Of a DNA stretch of 64,000 nucleotides, positions 23,206 through 36,237 are shown piece by piece. Each line of letters starts with the position of its first letter. Positions within the stretch are counted from its first letter, which is position 1. Both the position numbers and the translations under genes were made by a program. The notes beneath the pieces were generated by a model. It ran no database searches, was not told where the DNA came from, and saw only the letters and a list, made by a program, of their open reading frames with translations. The stretch is from Catonia carolina (taxonomy: Eukaryota > Arthropoda > Insecta > Hemiptera > Achilidae): NCBI GenBank assembly GCA_035578175.1, contig JAQMRL010000003.1, positions 100,986,969 to 101,050,968 on the forward strand, written 5' to 3'.

Positions 23206-24548
23206 GACCCGGAAATGCGTAGTTAACGAGTTACGACTAGCGAAAGATTTTGCCTAGAATTTAGAACCCTGGCTGAAATGACGATTTTTCTTGGAATTCT
23301 AGGAAGGTTAAGGAACGAATGAAAATGTTTCTTATAGTTTTTGAGCTGCTGAATTAAATAAAACAGGTCCCAGAACTGCATCTCTCTTAGTTTCTCAGAT
23401 ATTCTACGTCAAACTCAAAATATAAGTCGAAAAACTCAATTTTTACGTTTGACGTACAATAACTTTGTTAAATAGGTAATAAACACACAAAATTTAAAAA
23501 AAACATGTAGAGAATTTAATTATGAAAAAAATGGTGTAAATAAAGTAATTATGAGACAAATAATAGTAATTGAAATCAAATTTTATTACTATCACTTACC
23601 GTATGAAAACGAAGGTATTTCATGAAACAAATCCAAAACTTTAAATGAGCGATGGATTGGGCGCGGTGGGACCACACACCTTGCCACCAAGATCACCAGA
23701 TCTAACGCCGTTAAGTTTTTGCGTATGGGGTTAGATGAAAAGTGTTGTAGCTATACAATAAAAAAGTTAATACTCAAGAAGAGTTAATAGATCGTATTTA
23801 GATGCCGCCACACAAATCAAGAATAACCGTGCAACAGCACTGCGGAGAGCTGTGCGAACAATCCGAAAGCGAGCTGCAAAATATATTGAAGTAGCCTACA
23901 AGGACACATTTTCGAACATTTACTATAAACTTAAATTTACTTCACATTTTATTAAATGAACCAATTAATCTATTTTTGTAGCCTATTTGTTTTTTATTGA
24001 AATTTTAAAATTTTGGATTTGTTTCCTGAAATTCCTTCGTTTCCATAAGTGTTAGTAGGCCGTAAGTGTTAGTAGGCCTAATAAAATTTAATTTAAATAG
24101 CTATTATTTATTTCTTAATGACTTTATTTACACCAATTTTCTCATAATTAAATTCTCTACAAGTTTCTTTTAAAAATTGTGTGTATTTATTACCTATTTA
24201 ACAAAGTTATTGTACGTTAAACGTAAAAAATACCTAGTGTTTATCAACTTACTTTTTGAGTTTGACGTAGAATTTCTTAGAAATTAAGAGAGATACAGTT
24301 CTGGGACCTGTTTTATTTGATTTAGCAGCTCAAAAACTATAAGAAGTATTCGTTCCTTACGTTACCTTCCTAGAATTCCAAAAAATCTTTGTTTCATCCA
24401 GGGTTCCAAATTCTTGGAAATCTTTCGCTAGTCGTAACTTGTTAACTACGCATTTCCGGACCTATATTTATATGATGTTTTTCATTATTTTTACTTGTAT
24501 AATGAGCTCAGAAAGCACTGGTACATTAACCGAAACACCCTGTATAAG
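23206..24548 (+). mobile_element. Long-TIR mariner/Tc1-superfamily derivative
   Basis: Inverted arms of about 450 bp: the left arm 23206-23650 (CCGGAAATGCGTAGTTAACG onward) matches the right arm 23998-24466 in reverse. The right side extends about 80 bp further to CCGAAACACCCTGTATA (24529-24545), a typical superfamily terminus; its left partner is missing, so the left end is truncated. Between the arms, 23668-23935 encodes a DDE-type C-terminal remnant: GPHTLPPRSPDLTPLSF, CVWG, stop, then LDAATQIKNNRATALRRAVR. The expected Asp after PLT is Ser, and stops are present. A copy with arms this long relative to its transposase scrap resembles a foldback derivative. Confidence 0.75.
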
Positions 24549-24940
24549 TAGAAAACATAGGACCAATTTACTTTAGTTTATTAGGGTAATAAAATTTAAT
24601 ATGTGGAAAATATGTAATTTTTACATTATGTTTTTATTTTACATTAAAAAATTATTATTTATTACCTAGAAACTGAAAAGGAAATTAGTGAACTATTAAA
24701 ATAATTACATATTTAATATTTTATTACTTTATTTTATTATTACTGAATCGTGACGGTTTATAAATCTATTGTAGGTGGAGTTAAAAGATAGAATCGCCAT
24801 AAATGTTCTACCAATTACTGTTGACCTGCGACCCACAACGAACGGTATGAGTTATTTTGTCATTACCGTAACTATCTAAACTTATGGTAATAATAAGACA
24901 GTAATTTGTCAGTTAAATATTTAAAGGTCTTTAAGATAAA

Positions 24941-25865
24941 AAAAATATGGTGTGAAACATTCACAGGACTTTCTCTTGCCAATGCAAATAATTAACAATA
25001 TAACCTAACATTTATAATAATACATTAGAAATAAACAAAAACTAACCTCAAAAAACATAACCTTGTTTTAATCATGAGTGAGAGATGCAAAATGAAAACC
25101 AACTTTAGTTTGGTTAACAGTACGGAAAATCACATTTTCACGTTAAACTAGGCTCTGTAGAGAAAAATGCGCCAACTAAAAGTTGTAGATGTTTTAATTT
25201 CCTATAAATCTGATTATATGCATTTTTGTCGTAAAATGGATACTACGGCCGAAATCTTAAAACAATCGATATTTTTACAGATTTGCATGGAAAAAACATA
25301 AAATCGCTAATTACCGCCAAAATTAGCGTTATACAAAATAATGTTTGAAATAAAAATTTTAGGATTTTAAATTCTCTACAACTTTTATTATATACATTTT
25401 TGCGTTAAAATGCAAATTAAAGCCCCAATCTTAAAAACACTATTTTATTACGAGAAAACAACCTCTTCAAAAATTTCAGCAGACATGGCACCTACCCTAT
25501 CTTGTAGAGCATTACAAATTTAGTAAATGAGGCGATTTAAAAAAAAAATCGTAGGACCCGTTTTTAAGAAAATCGCAAAAAACTGAAAAATGACACGAAT
25601 AAACTACTACTTCCGGTTGACCGATTTTGATGAAAATGTTTGTGTCGGGTCCTCTGGTGGTATATAACGTAAGTTTCAAGTTTCAGCTTCGTACGATGTT
25701 CTATTCTTGAGATATTCTGTTCACACGTACAGACCATTCGCTAACAACATGTTTTTTTGGTTCAGGGGTCTAAAAACGTGTATATCCGGTGAAAACTCGA
25801 TTTCGAAAAATCGATATGAAAACAATACTTTCCTTCCTACGTATTCATATAGGCAAGAGAAAGCA
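24941..25865 (-). mobile_element. Family H, copy H4 (full length)
   Basis: Terminal hairpin GTGTGAAACATTCACAG at 24950-24966, ACTTTCTCTTGCC beside it, and GGCAAGAGAAAGC at the other end (25852-25864). The GT/CA position holds only CACACGTACAGACC. This copy is probably near the microsatellite ground state. Confidence 0.7.
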
Positions 25866-25869
25866 AAAA

Positions 25870-27143
25870 ATAATTAATAAGATAGGTACTACTAATGGTA
25901 ACGTAAAATTTTCATAACTTCTCGTTTAATAGGCTATCTGTTGTAAATGTCAAGATTTATTTGCAAATACCATTCTTTAGTATAGGCCTATATAATTTTT
26001 TTTAATGGGTTAAATAACAAAATATTTAAAAAATCTTAACAAGTACAAACATAAACCAATGAAATCTTATGTTAGAACGAAATAATAAAAATTTACTAGT
26101 ACTAACAAAGGGTGTTAACCCATTAAACGTACATTGCAATATTGATTGTACCAACCACGTAAGAGAAGGTAACAGAATAATGTTTTACAGCCAATTTGAC
26201 CTTGAAAACACCATATTGTGTAATTAAACTTTTCTATTTAAGCCTATTCAATCGGCTGTACTTCACGAAGTTAGTGCAGTTTCTATTTATTTTATGAGTT
26301 AAACTTTTAACGACTCGACCACCGCAGATACCTGGAATTAAATCATAAAACGTAACCCACAATAAAATTTTAACTATGGTTAAAATTATTTCTGTCTTGT
26401 CTTATGACTAATTTTCTTCGTATAAAACTTTTCCAACCAAAAGTAAATATTAGGACAATTCTGATTTATTTACAGAGCATATGGCTTATGAAGAAATTAT
26501 TCAAAAGAATCATTCACAATCGGCAGTAAGTATTAATAGAAAAAAACTTCCAATAAACATTAAATGGTAGGACAATTCTGACGTACAGAGCATATTTCTT
26601 AATTACATTTTTATTCAGATCACTTTCACGTTATGTTAGTCTCAATTGTTACCTAAATCCAATAAAACTTTGTTGTAGATTGAAGATAACAAATATTTGG
26701 CCAATAATGAGAATAAAAACTCTTGACTGATAGATTGTTTAAAAAGTTTAATTTACGTTGAATCCAATACAAACGTGAGATTTAATAAAATATCGTGATT
26801 TATTTTTATCGTTAATTAAAAGTAGACTGAAAGAGTAAACAATATGAATATTTTGCTTGACCTAAAACTTTCTAAAAATGGTAGATGTGAGGATAGACTA
26901 GTGGATCCCCATAATGGGTAAACTCTTATAAAGTAAAGTCCCTTCATTCTTTTACGAAATTAAATATAAGCTATAACCCGTGTTCGCTTCACAAAAATGT
27001 GAATTGTTTAATATTAAATAATTATTGTAATTAATTAAGTAACATATTGCAGTTAATATCAAATAATTCAATGTAGTTTTTCCCCAAGAAAAAATTTAGT
27101 GAGTGAATGAAAAAGAAATATCGAAAAGCAATGCGTCAAAACA
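25870..27143. other. No gene recognised
   Basis: AT-rich. A phrase GGTAGGACAATTCTGAC/AGGACAATTCTGATTTA occurs at about 26450 and 26567, a minor duplication. No ORF. Confidence 0.4.
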
Positions 27144-27260
27144 TTAAAAAATCTGGTGTGAAACACTCACACAACTTTCTCATGCCAATGCAAATAATTA
27201 ACAATATAACCTAACGTTAGTAATAAAACATTAGAAATAAACAAAAAAAATCTAAATAAC
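27144..27260 (-). mobile_element. Family H fragment, copy H5 (3' end only)
   Basis: AAAAATCTGGTGTGAAACAC with the TCACAC hairpin and ACTTTCTCATGCC, then the adjacent family sequence to ATTAGAAATAAACAAAAAA, after which similarity stops. Confidence 0.75.
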
Positions 27261-27678
27261 CATAACCTAATTGTTTGAATTTCCTAATAGATGAATTCTT
27301 TCCAAAACATTTCTATTAAAATTATTATAAAAATATAAGAAATTATCAGTTATTTTCAATTTTTAATTCGATATAGCCTTTAACATTGTTTATACTGTAA
27401 CTATAAAAGGATTTTACATTTACTTTCAAAGTAAATAACAAATAACTCGTGTATAGGCATCTATAATATGTATTGTGATTTTAAAATCTTTAAGTTCTAT
27501 TCCTTTCACCACGTGCGATTGTGCAACTTAATTCAATCTGTTGGTATTGCATTTAATTTCATTGTTATGTTACAAATTGTGTTCCAGGTTAAACTATTAC
27601 GTTTATTTTAGCTATTTGTTTGTTTTAATATTTGGTTAATTTTGTGCCTGTAATAAAATTTTAACTTAATCGATGATT

Positions 27679-28618
27679 TTCACTTTCTCTTGCCTTTATG
27701 AATTTATAGGAAGGAAAGTATTGTTTTCATGCCGATTTTTCAAAATCGAGCATTCACCGGATCTACAAGTTTTCAGACCCCCTGAATCCAAAAAAACATG
27801 TTTTTAGCGATTGGTCTGTGTGTGTGTGTGCGTATGTATGAACAGAATATCTCAAGAACGGAACATCGTACGAACTTGAAACTTGAAACTTAAGTGAGAC
27901 ACCACTACCGGACCCGACACGGATATTTTCATCAAAATCGGTCAACCGGAAGTAGTAGTTAATTCGTGTCATTTTTCACTTTTTTGCGATTTTTTTTAAA
28001 ACGGGTCCTGCGATTTTTTTTTAAATCGCCTCATTTACTAAATTTTTAATGCTCTACAAGATAGGGTAGGTGCCATGTCTGCTGAAATTTTTGGAGAGGT
28101 TTTCTCGTAAAAAAATTGTGTTTTTAAGATTAGGACTTTAATTTGCATTTTAGCGCAAAAATGTATTATGTAATAAAAGTTGTAGAGAAATAAAAATCCT
28201 ACAACTTTTATTTTAAACATTTTTTTGTTTTACTCGTTTGGCGGTAATTAGCGATTTTATGGTTTTTCTCACGAAAACGTGTAAAAATCGATTTTTTTTT
28301 TAAGATTTCAGCCTTAGCGTGCATTTTACGACAAAAGTCTATATAATCAAATTTATAGGAAATTAAAAGATCTACAACTTTTATTTGGAGCATTTTTTTC
28401 TCCAGAGCCGTAGTTTAGCGAGAAAGAGTGATTTTCCGTATTTTAAAGCCAAATTGAGGTTGATTTTTATTTTATGTCTCTCACTGTAATTAAAATTAGG
28501 TTATGCTAGAGGTTAGTTTTTTGTTTATTTCTAATATTTTATTACTAATGTTAGGTTATATTGTCAATTATTTGCATTGGAAAGAAAAAGTTTTATGAGT
28601 GTTTCAGACCAGATTTTT
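27679..28618 (+). mobile_element. Family H, copy H6 (full length)
   Basis: ACTTTCTCTTGCC at 27682-27694, short (GT)n at 27817-27830, internal block order as in other copies, and a decayed hairpin GTTTTATGAGTGTTTCAGAC near 28590-28609. The small frames here on the minus strand are incidental. Confidence 0.7.
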
Positions 28619-30633
28619 AATGAGAAGGAAGCACTTTATCCTTAAGGACAAGCTTTTTCTTAGTGTTATATTCCTTAAGGAAGCCAGACTTATGTGATTT
28701 TTGTAGGGATGTTGTGTTTATATTCAGTTAGTCCTAAAATGCACTAAAGAAAAAATGTAAAATTTTGACTTATGGGCTTTCTGAAATGACTGATTCATTT
28801 AAAAATAAATACTGTAAGCGATCAATGGGATTAAAAGTGATTTCAGACGAAGTAAGAAAACAGAGGTCTGATAGGATGATAGCTGATTAGGCAAATAACC
28901 TCAGAAGTGATCCAATGTAGTCATAAAAGGGTAATAATAATACATTGATGCGAGAATTAAGTGGAATAAAAAAGTAAGAAATATTTTTGTAACATAAAAT
29001 TAGTTTTTTTAAATTGTTTATAAGTCTAAAACAAGAATTCTTTTCAGATGTCTGGTTGCTTGACTTTTATCCAAAAGGTTTATAGCTAAACTGTTTTTAT
29101 GAGAATTTAAACGTCGCGTCATTGATGCAATCTATTAAACCTGTGTATCTCATCTTGAACTTGGAATACGTCCAGTTATTCGTGTACTTCATTACTTTTA
29201 ACAAACCGTGTTGTATTTACTAAATTCTTAAGCACATAATTGTTTGTAATTGTTCATTATTAAATGACACTTGATTACTCGAAGATCCTGGATTTAGTTC
29301 CCGACTATGATTTTTTGATCTTGAAATTGTTTCAAACAGAATAAAACCAATAACCCTAATAATTCAAATTTATAACATCATCACAATCGAAAATTAACTA
29401 ATAAAATTCAGTTTTACTGAGCAAAATTTCAGTGTAAAATTTTTAAAATTGTAACTTCTTTTAGAGTCAAATGATGTAAAATTGTTTTAAGTTAAATATT
29501 ATTAAAAAATGATTTAAGTGTTTGATTGAAAGCCCAATGAAAAAACTTTTCTCGTCGCTTTGTGTTAAAATAAAATAGCTTACTTTCCGATGAAGAGGAG
29601 ATACGGTGGATTACACATCATCTGTGTGAAGAATAGGTTATATCATTATGTTTCCCAGATAAATTCTTTGGATGGAATTTATATAAAAAAAGTTATTCAC
29701 ACCTTTTTATTCTACAATGTTATATTTTGAGAAAATTACTTTTTCTGTACAAAAAGAAAGTGTAAAATAAAAAAAAGATCTTTAAAAAAAATCCGTTCCA
29801 ATTTGTTATGAATGATTATACGTTGTTTTTGTAACAAAAATTCTCAGGCACTTTTGTCGGCTGTTGTATAACATCTTTCAGTAATAACCCATGAAGGCGC
29901 TTCAATTAAAGATTAAAAAGTACGGAATTGTTAAAAATGTATTGATTAAAGCAAAATAAACTAACTTTTTAATTTCTGAGGATTTCTGTAGTAATCTAAC
30001 AAAGATACATTTTTTAAAATGTTTATTTACAATTAGTGAATGTGATGAAAATATTAAACAAGTCAAAGCAAGTTTCAACTCCATCTTCTACGAAGCGTTT
30101 TTTGTGGGTTGCCTCGTAAATTTGGTGCATCCAGCTTATGTAACTTATGCGTGGTTTTGAATAAAGGTTTATTCTTAAAACGACTGTACAGCTTCAGAAA
30201 TATATCGTTTACGTAATAAACGTGTCTTTATGGAAAGTTAGATCGGATACGTAAGCAAAAGTCTCAGAAATCATCCTCAATGCTTTGGAGTGAAACCTTA
30301 GAATTTTTAATATGACAGATAGTTTGGTTAACACATAAGTTTGACTTCCATCAGTCAAATTGGTTTTAAAAATTAATGATTAATTTTAAACGAAAATGTG
30401 CTTACGAAAGGTTTTGTAGTTTTTTTTATTGTCTACACTTGGTTATTAGTGACTATTGGGGTTATATAACTAGGACAATGGGTAGTAACGTGTAAGAACT
30501 TTCAATTCCTAGCCGGAATCAAATTCGAAAACTTTCCCTTTTGTAGACTAACATGGTAATCACCACACCAGGCAGGCGGCCAAAGAAATTTTTTCTTTGC
30601 ACGGGTAAGATCTGTAATTTTCATGAAATTTAA
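28619..30633. other. No gene recognised
   Basis: AT-rich sequence with several poly-A/T stretches. GATCCTGGATTTAGTTCCC near 29285 faintly resembles a tRNA box B, but no box A is seen. No ORF above 60 codons shows a domain. Confidence 0.4.
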
Positions 30634-30645
30634 TTTTACAGAGGC

Positions 30646-30812
30646 TTTTTTTTGTTTAATTGACTGTTCTGCAATTACTGCTGATGCAGACGGTAAAGGA
30701 TGAAATGATTTTTTGTAACGTATGAAAATATGCCGTGCTTGAATGGGATTCGAACCCAAGACCGCATGATGAGAGGCGAGCACGTTACCAACTACGCCAA
30801 TTCGGCCGGCTA
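30646..30812 (-). mobile_element. tRNA-derived SINE, subfamily 2, with target duplication
   Basis: Minus strand: GCCGGCCGAATTGGCGTAGT with box-A-like TGGCGTAGTTGG, then GGTTCGAATCCCA as box B and CGGCATATTTTCATACGTTA as the body shared with the copies at 48387 and 50881. The tail is A-rich. A direct repeat TTTACAGAGGC flanks it at 30635-30645 and 30817-30827, the expected target-site duplication. Its distal tail differs from the other two copies. Confidence 0.85.
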
Positions 30813-31205
30813 ATAATTTACAGAGGCGTTTCATCAGTCAAGGCGTTACGTTGGTTACGTTCCTGCAGTTATATTAATTTAAATGGTTGTATTTGCATAT
30901 TTCAAGAAGCGGGAGGACGGTGTTAAATGTATTGTTAATGCAAACGCGAAGTTAGATTAATGTTGGTCAAAGCAATTTGCGTACCCTAAGTAGCTGTTAA
31001 TGGACCCATCCATTAACATTAACCTACATTACCCTAAGTAATGAACTTAATGGATGGAATTGTTGTCTTTCAGATTTTCAAAGAATTTTATGCCAATGTC
31101 TGTTAGATTTTAATCTTCGTTTTAATTAATATGGTGTTTTATATCAACAGGAATCAAAGTCAAATTTTTGACGTGTTTTGCTGTTTAACTACTAACTATC
31201 GGGAA

Positions 31206-31435
31206 TTCTTCTTCTTCTTTTTCTTCTTCTTCTTCTTCTTCTTCTGCTTTTCAAGGATTAGGGCATCTCTGCCTGTTCCGAATCTCTCAAATCTGCTCAT
31301 CTCTTTTTCGGTCGTTCTTATTCTCTCCTGCCCTTCGGCTTATAGCCCAGTGTCTGTTTAGGTATCCTATCCTCCCATATTCTGTTCACATGCCCTAACC
31401 ACTGCATTCTGTTCTGAGATACCTGGTCGTTTATA
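31206..31435 (-). pseudogene. LINE C-terminal remnant with (GAA)n tail
   Basis: Minus strand frame: NRMQWLGHVNRIWEDRIPKQ then TLGYKPKGRRIR, shift, and FERFGTGRDALILEKQKK. The WLGHVNR...DRIPK...GRR pattern marks a LINE C-terminal tail. The end runs into a (GAA)n/(TTC)n microsatellite at 31206-31245. The plus-strand frame across this stretch is an artefact of the repeat. Confidence 0.7.
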
Positions 31436-31439
31436 GAGA

Positions 31440-32749
31440 ATCGGGAATTCTATCGGTAATTATTAATTTATCCGCTAAACTTCATTTAATAATTATTTAC
31501 GGCCGTATAATGTGATATTTAATCATCTGATATGATATGCTCCTTTTAGCGATGACAGTCTCGATAAATCACCGTCGAAAAATTATCTCTTAGGTTATGT
31601 ATGTGAACTGGGATCGAATTGTTTTATTGTCGAGAAAAACAATAGTTTAAAACAATAATTTACTCTGGGGAACCGACTGCAGATGTATATTTTACTCAGA
31701 TGTAAAAGAAAAAAAAATTAGGTCTATTTAGTATTTTTCATGAGGTTAACTTTAGTGTTACACTTTACGAACATGTAGACTTAAAACAGGTGCTTTAATC
31801 ATCCAAGATGTTTTACTCAAATTGCATTTGAAAAAATTTAGACAACCGAAAGATCTGGTTTTTTTTGTTATTAAGTTTATCAACGTATGTAAATTGTTGA
31901 AAGCTATACTAACTCTTGAGGGGAATGTTATAATACAATTTATTTTTTATGTTGGGTTATACTTTAAAAAATAAGTGTAAAAATTTAGTTGTCCAATTTT
32001 ATTGTTATGTTTCAATATTTATAAACATTTTTAAAAATTTACTATGTGATATAAGAATTTATTGTACCTAAACCGAAAATAATGACCGTATGACTTATTT
32101 CAGGCAGGATGAAAAACATTACTTCACCTGTATGACGCTCCGTATAAATTATGTCGTAAATTTTTGACTATGAAGAACGCCTTAAGCAGTCCACTATAAT
32201 AATTTATACACTTAATTTTTATTTTCTTATTTTTTAAAAATCTGTTTAGAACGATTTAAAACAGCTGTTATTTTGTTTTAGTTAATAGGATGTACTGGAC
32301 ACCTTTCTGTGTTGCTAAAATAATTACGAAAGAAAAAAATTAAGGGAAGAAAAATATTTGAAAGAGTAAAATTTGTACTCATATTTTGATTGATTTGAAA
32401 CTTTAATCGGTAAAGTTTTCCATAATTACGTTAAATTTATGTAATTTGCTAGTGTTATGAAAATACAATCATGTAAAATACCAAAAAAATTATGAGTAAC
32501 TTAAACTTCTGTAAATACCGAAATTGAAATGTGCTAGTGTCTGCTTCCGTGACGGAATGATTTGCATTTTAAGATTCCAAAACGTAATGTCTGGAATTCG
32601 AGTGTTCTTTGATGACCCGCAAACACGGGAAATACTTAATTCAGTTTAAATTAAACTGATTTATGATATTTGGTAAAGAGATAAAAGATTTTTGTAAACA
32701 AATTTGATATAAAAGTTGGCACTTTCTCTAGTGGTCAACTCAATCAATA
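31440..32749. other. No gene recognised
   Basis: AT-rich, no ORF or clear repeat. Confidence 0.4.
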
Positions 32750-33436
32750 CAGTCGAACGTCTATAACGCGAATTGGATTTTAGTTCTCTTCAACCTTCCA
32801 TGCATTACTGTGTAAAAATGCATTTATTACTCGAATTCCGTCATTCCTCTAAGTCGAACTATTTATTTAGTTTCTTTTTACAAAATTATGTACATAGTTA
32901 TCAAAATAGCATTTTTGGTCTTTTGAAACATGTAGGTACAGTGCTGCTTGTTTCATTATTAGAGAATTTTCGCCAATAAAAGGGTACAAATCCTCAAAGT
33001 CATCTGGTTGCCTTTGTAGGCCTAACAAGCGTAAACATAACCAATAAATTTCTTTTAATCGACGAATCTTTGGTCGACCCCAGAACAATAGAACTATAGA
33101 GTGTAGGTACAATGTACCATACTTAAGCATTTGTACTGCGTACTTAAGATAGCGTAATTTTGGAATACTCTATTACAATACGTACTGTACTTAATACTGT
33201 AGCCTACAGCTAAGCTAAATACAACTTAGTCTATAGTACTGTATTACGAAATTACGCATGTGCAGTAGGCCTGCATATTTCACATATTGTAGGCTACTGT
33301 ATTAGACTATTAGGAATGTTCCGTTTTTTGTTATTTTTTAATAATTGCTTTGATGTTCTTTTTCCACAATTCGAAATTTCTGTAATTTTAATGTTTTCCT
33401 CATCCCTTGAGGATTCGAGTTATAGAAGTTCAACTG
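32750..33436. mobile_element. pogo/Tigger-like TIR element, TA target site
   Basis: Left end CAGTCGAACGTCTATAACGC GAAT, right end (reversed) CAGTTGAACTTCTATAACTC GAAT, flanked by TA at 32748-32749 and 33437-33438. CAGT-GAAC-TCTATAAC-CGAA termini are typical of insect pogo/Tigger elements. It is 687 bp. A minus-strand frame of 87 codons at 32867-33130 (containing RPKIRRLKEIYWLCLRLLGL and QPDDFEDLYPFIGEN) lies inside. I do not recognise it, and it could be a scrap of transposase or captured sequence. Confidence 0.7.
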
Positions 33437-34525
33437 TACTATATCCTAACTAGTTTAAGTAAACAAACGATACGCTTAAACGCTTAAATACTTTACTGTA
33501 TTTTTTTGATGTCGATTAGGCATGAGTTTTAACAGGGACCCCCAGTAGAGTTTCTTCACGAATGGCTGTGAGCTGGTGACCGTACGAAGTCGATTGCCCA
33601 ACCAATTTTACTTAACAAATAACAACTACCTTCTACAGTTGACTGATGGGACTGGCCCGAAGGTCAATTACAAATTTTGTTGATAATATGTTGAATTATT
33701 AGTAAATATTATTTAAACCAAGTTAGCTAATATAAATTTCATTTTAGAAAAAATCATTTGTCACAAATGTGAGTAGTCATTTAGTCAATACTCGAAAATA
33801 GAGATTTTTGTCATGAATTATTATTTTAAAATGTTAGTCCGTCTACATCAATCACAGTTTTGTTTCGATTTGTTAAAGAATTATTTTAACATTTAGTAAA
33901 ATACCGAGTCATAATGATATGTATTTATTGTGGTTGTTTCCACGTTTTTATTTTTGGTTTAGATTTTTAACCGTATATATTTCTTAAAATTAAACACTGT
34001 CATAATATAATTTGAAGGGAAATAATAATGCAAATCTACAGAGAAACATAACCAATATTGAATGGTAAAGTTAGTGACTGTTAAGGTAAAAAAATTATAA
34101 TATATATGAAACGAAACCATGATATTTTTATGATACCATGAAATATAATCACATCCATTTTATACTAAAATGAGTCCATGAATCCATGAGGGAAGAATTT
34201 ATTTTTATGAGGTCCGGATTTTAATATGATAATGTGTTTGATGGTATGCGAGGCCCGCGGCGGCACTTTTCGAGATATTGAGATAAGCACCGCTTGCTGT
34301 ACGTGCGTTTAGCTTTAAAAAATTCTCTCGATCGTTATTGTACTTCAATGTTCTTCTGTACAGTTAACTGAAATTACCTAAATATGTATTAGTGGATTTT
34401 TACAAAAAATTATTACTTTGTGATAGATTTACTAAGATTTTATTTACAGAGATATTATATTGTGTTAGAACTTTCAAATATTTACTTCCATTACGTAGTT
34501 TTTCTTCACAGATGTCAGTGGTTTT
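33437..34525. other. No gene recognised
   Basis: AT-rich with a small GC-richer island at about 34246-34315 (GCGAGGCCCGCGGCGGC). No ORF. Confidence 0.4.
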
Positions 34526-34526
34526 T

Positions 34527-35040
34527 ACATTCTCTTGCCCTATTTGAATATATAGGGAAGGAAGTATTGTTTTCATCGACTTTTAGAAATCGAGTTTTGC
34601 GCCGGTACAGTATACAAGTTTGAGGCCCCCTGAACCCAAATGTGCGCAAGTGTGTCTTTGTATGAACAAAATATCTCAAGAACGGAATATCGTACTAAGT
34701 TGGAAATTACGTTAGATACCACTAGAGAACTCGACACGAACATTTTCATTAAAATCGGTCCACCGCATTCATGCAATTTTTAACTTTTTTGCGATTTTCT
34801 CAAAAACGGCTCCTACGATTTTTTTAAAGTTTCCTGATTTACTACATTTTTTGTGCTCTACAAGATAAAGTAAGCACCATGTCTGTTAAAATTCTTGGAA
34901 GACCTGAATATGTGCTCTCTTGGTAAAAAAATGGGTTTTTTTAAACATTGCAGACTTAATATGTGTTCTAGGGCAAAAGTGTATGCAATCAAAGTTGTGA
35001 AAATTAAAAAATTAACCAATTTTATTTCAATTTTTTTTTT
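34527..35040 (+). mobile_element. Family H, copy H7 (3'-truncated)
   Basis: Starts ACATTCTCTTGCCC, shares the TTGTATGAACAAAATATCTC and CTCTACAAGATA blocks, and stops in a T run at 35028-35041 without the terminal hairpin. The GT position is degenerate (GTGCGCAAGTGTGTC). Confidence 0.7.
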
Positions 35041-35439
35041 TTGACCTAAACAACAACATGGTGAAGAATAGGAAATATTGTTATGAATTTTATATTAATT
35101 TGTAGGCCTATTGTTTTAAATTTCTTACCAATATTAAGTTGATACATAAATAACCTGCAGAATTTTTTTAAATTTTTGTATTGATAGTTTAATTAGTAGA
35201 TCCAGTTTAACTTTCGGCAAAACATTATGTGCCTAATTTAAAAAAATATTTTATTGATTACTGCTCGAATAACAAGAATTATTATTTAGGAATTTGAATC
35301 CTCATTAGGTTGCTACAGTGCACAATAAATTAACCTATAACATTATTATATATCTATTATAGTGGAAGTGTATTTTCACTGCAGTTTCCCGTAAAGAAGT
35401 CATTTTAGAAAAAGTAGATTACTGCCACTTAGTGAGATG

Positions 35440-35920
35440 GCTTGGTGTATAGTGGTATAATGTTTTGACTACAAACATGGACTTACAGATTAGGAAAAAT
35501 TTCTTAAAACACTATGTTTGGAGTGTAACATTATACGGGAGTGAAACGTGGGTGATAAGGGCTGTAGAAAGGAAGAGGATAGAAAGTATTGAAATGTGGT
35601 GTTATAGGAAAATGTTAAAAATTAGGTGGGTTGGCAAAATAAGTAACTTAGAGGTTCTTAGACGAGTGGATGAAAAAAGTATATGGAAACAACTTACCAG
35701 AAGAAGGGGTAGTCTAGTGGGGCATATATTAAGACACCCTTGTATTGGTCAATCAGTAATGGAGGGTAATATTGAAGGAGTGAATTGTACAGTGAGGCAA
35801 AGATTAGAATGTATGAAGCAAATTACATAAGTAGTAGGGTGTTACAGGTATATGGATATGAAACGACTTGCGCAAGATAGAACAGTTTAGAGAGCTGCAT
35901 TAAACCAGTCGAGGGACAGA
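35440..35920 (+). pseudogene. LINE reverse transcriptase C-terminal remnant
   Basis: An open frame of 121 codons at 35465-35830 reads HYVWSVTLYGSETWVIRAVE then IESIEMWCYRKMLKIRWVGK, LEVLRRVDEKSIWKQLTRRR and LVGHILRHP. After a frameshift, YMDMKRLAQDR and RAALNQSRD follow. These are the standard C-terminal motifs of an insect endonuclease/reverse-transcriptase LINE. The RT core and endonuclease are absent. It is the longest intact piece of this LINE type in the window. Confidence 0.85.
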
Positions 35921-36237
35921 TGACAAAAAAAAAACGTTTTGGTATAGTAAATAGCAGAGTTTGGAGATGTAAGTAGTAAAGTTTTGTTAAGTATTCAATT
36001 CAAACTGTTGAGAAAACATACTCTCATTGACCATTCCTTTTCACACTTATGCGGCGTTGGTACTGACCTGAATTCTACAGTAACATCGCCTTGAATTTCT
36101 CATTGTATCTTGAAAATGTATACATGAGTTAACTGAATTGTCTATTCGGAGTTTTATATTTAAATGAATTTATATTCATGCCTATTGAAGGTGATTTGTT
36201 TCATTAAAGTTAGTGCATTATATACTTATACTATATA

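Noticed and set aside
31131..31361. 76-aa plus-strand frame with a poly-Phe run
   Set aside because: Reverse strand of a LINE remnant and its (TTC)n tail.
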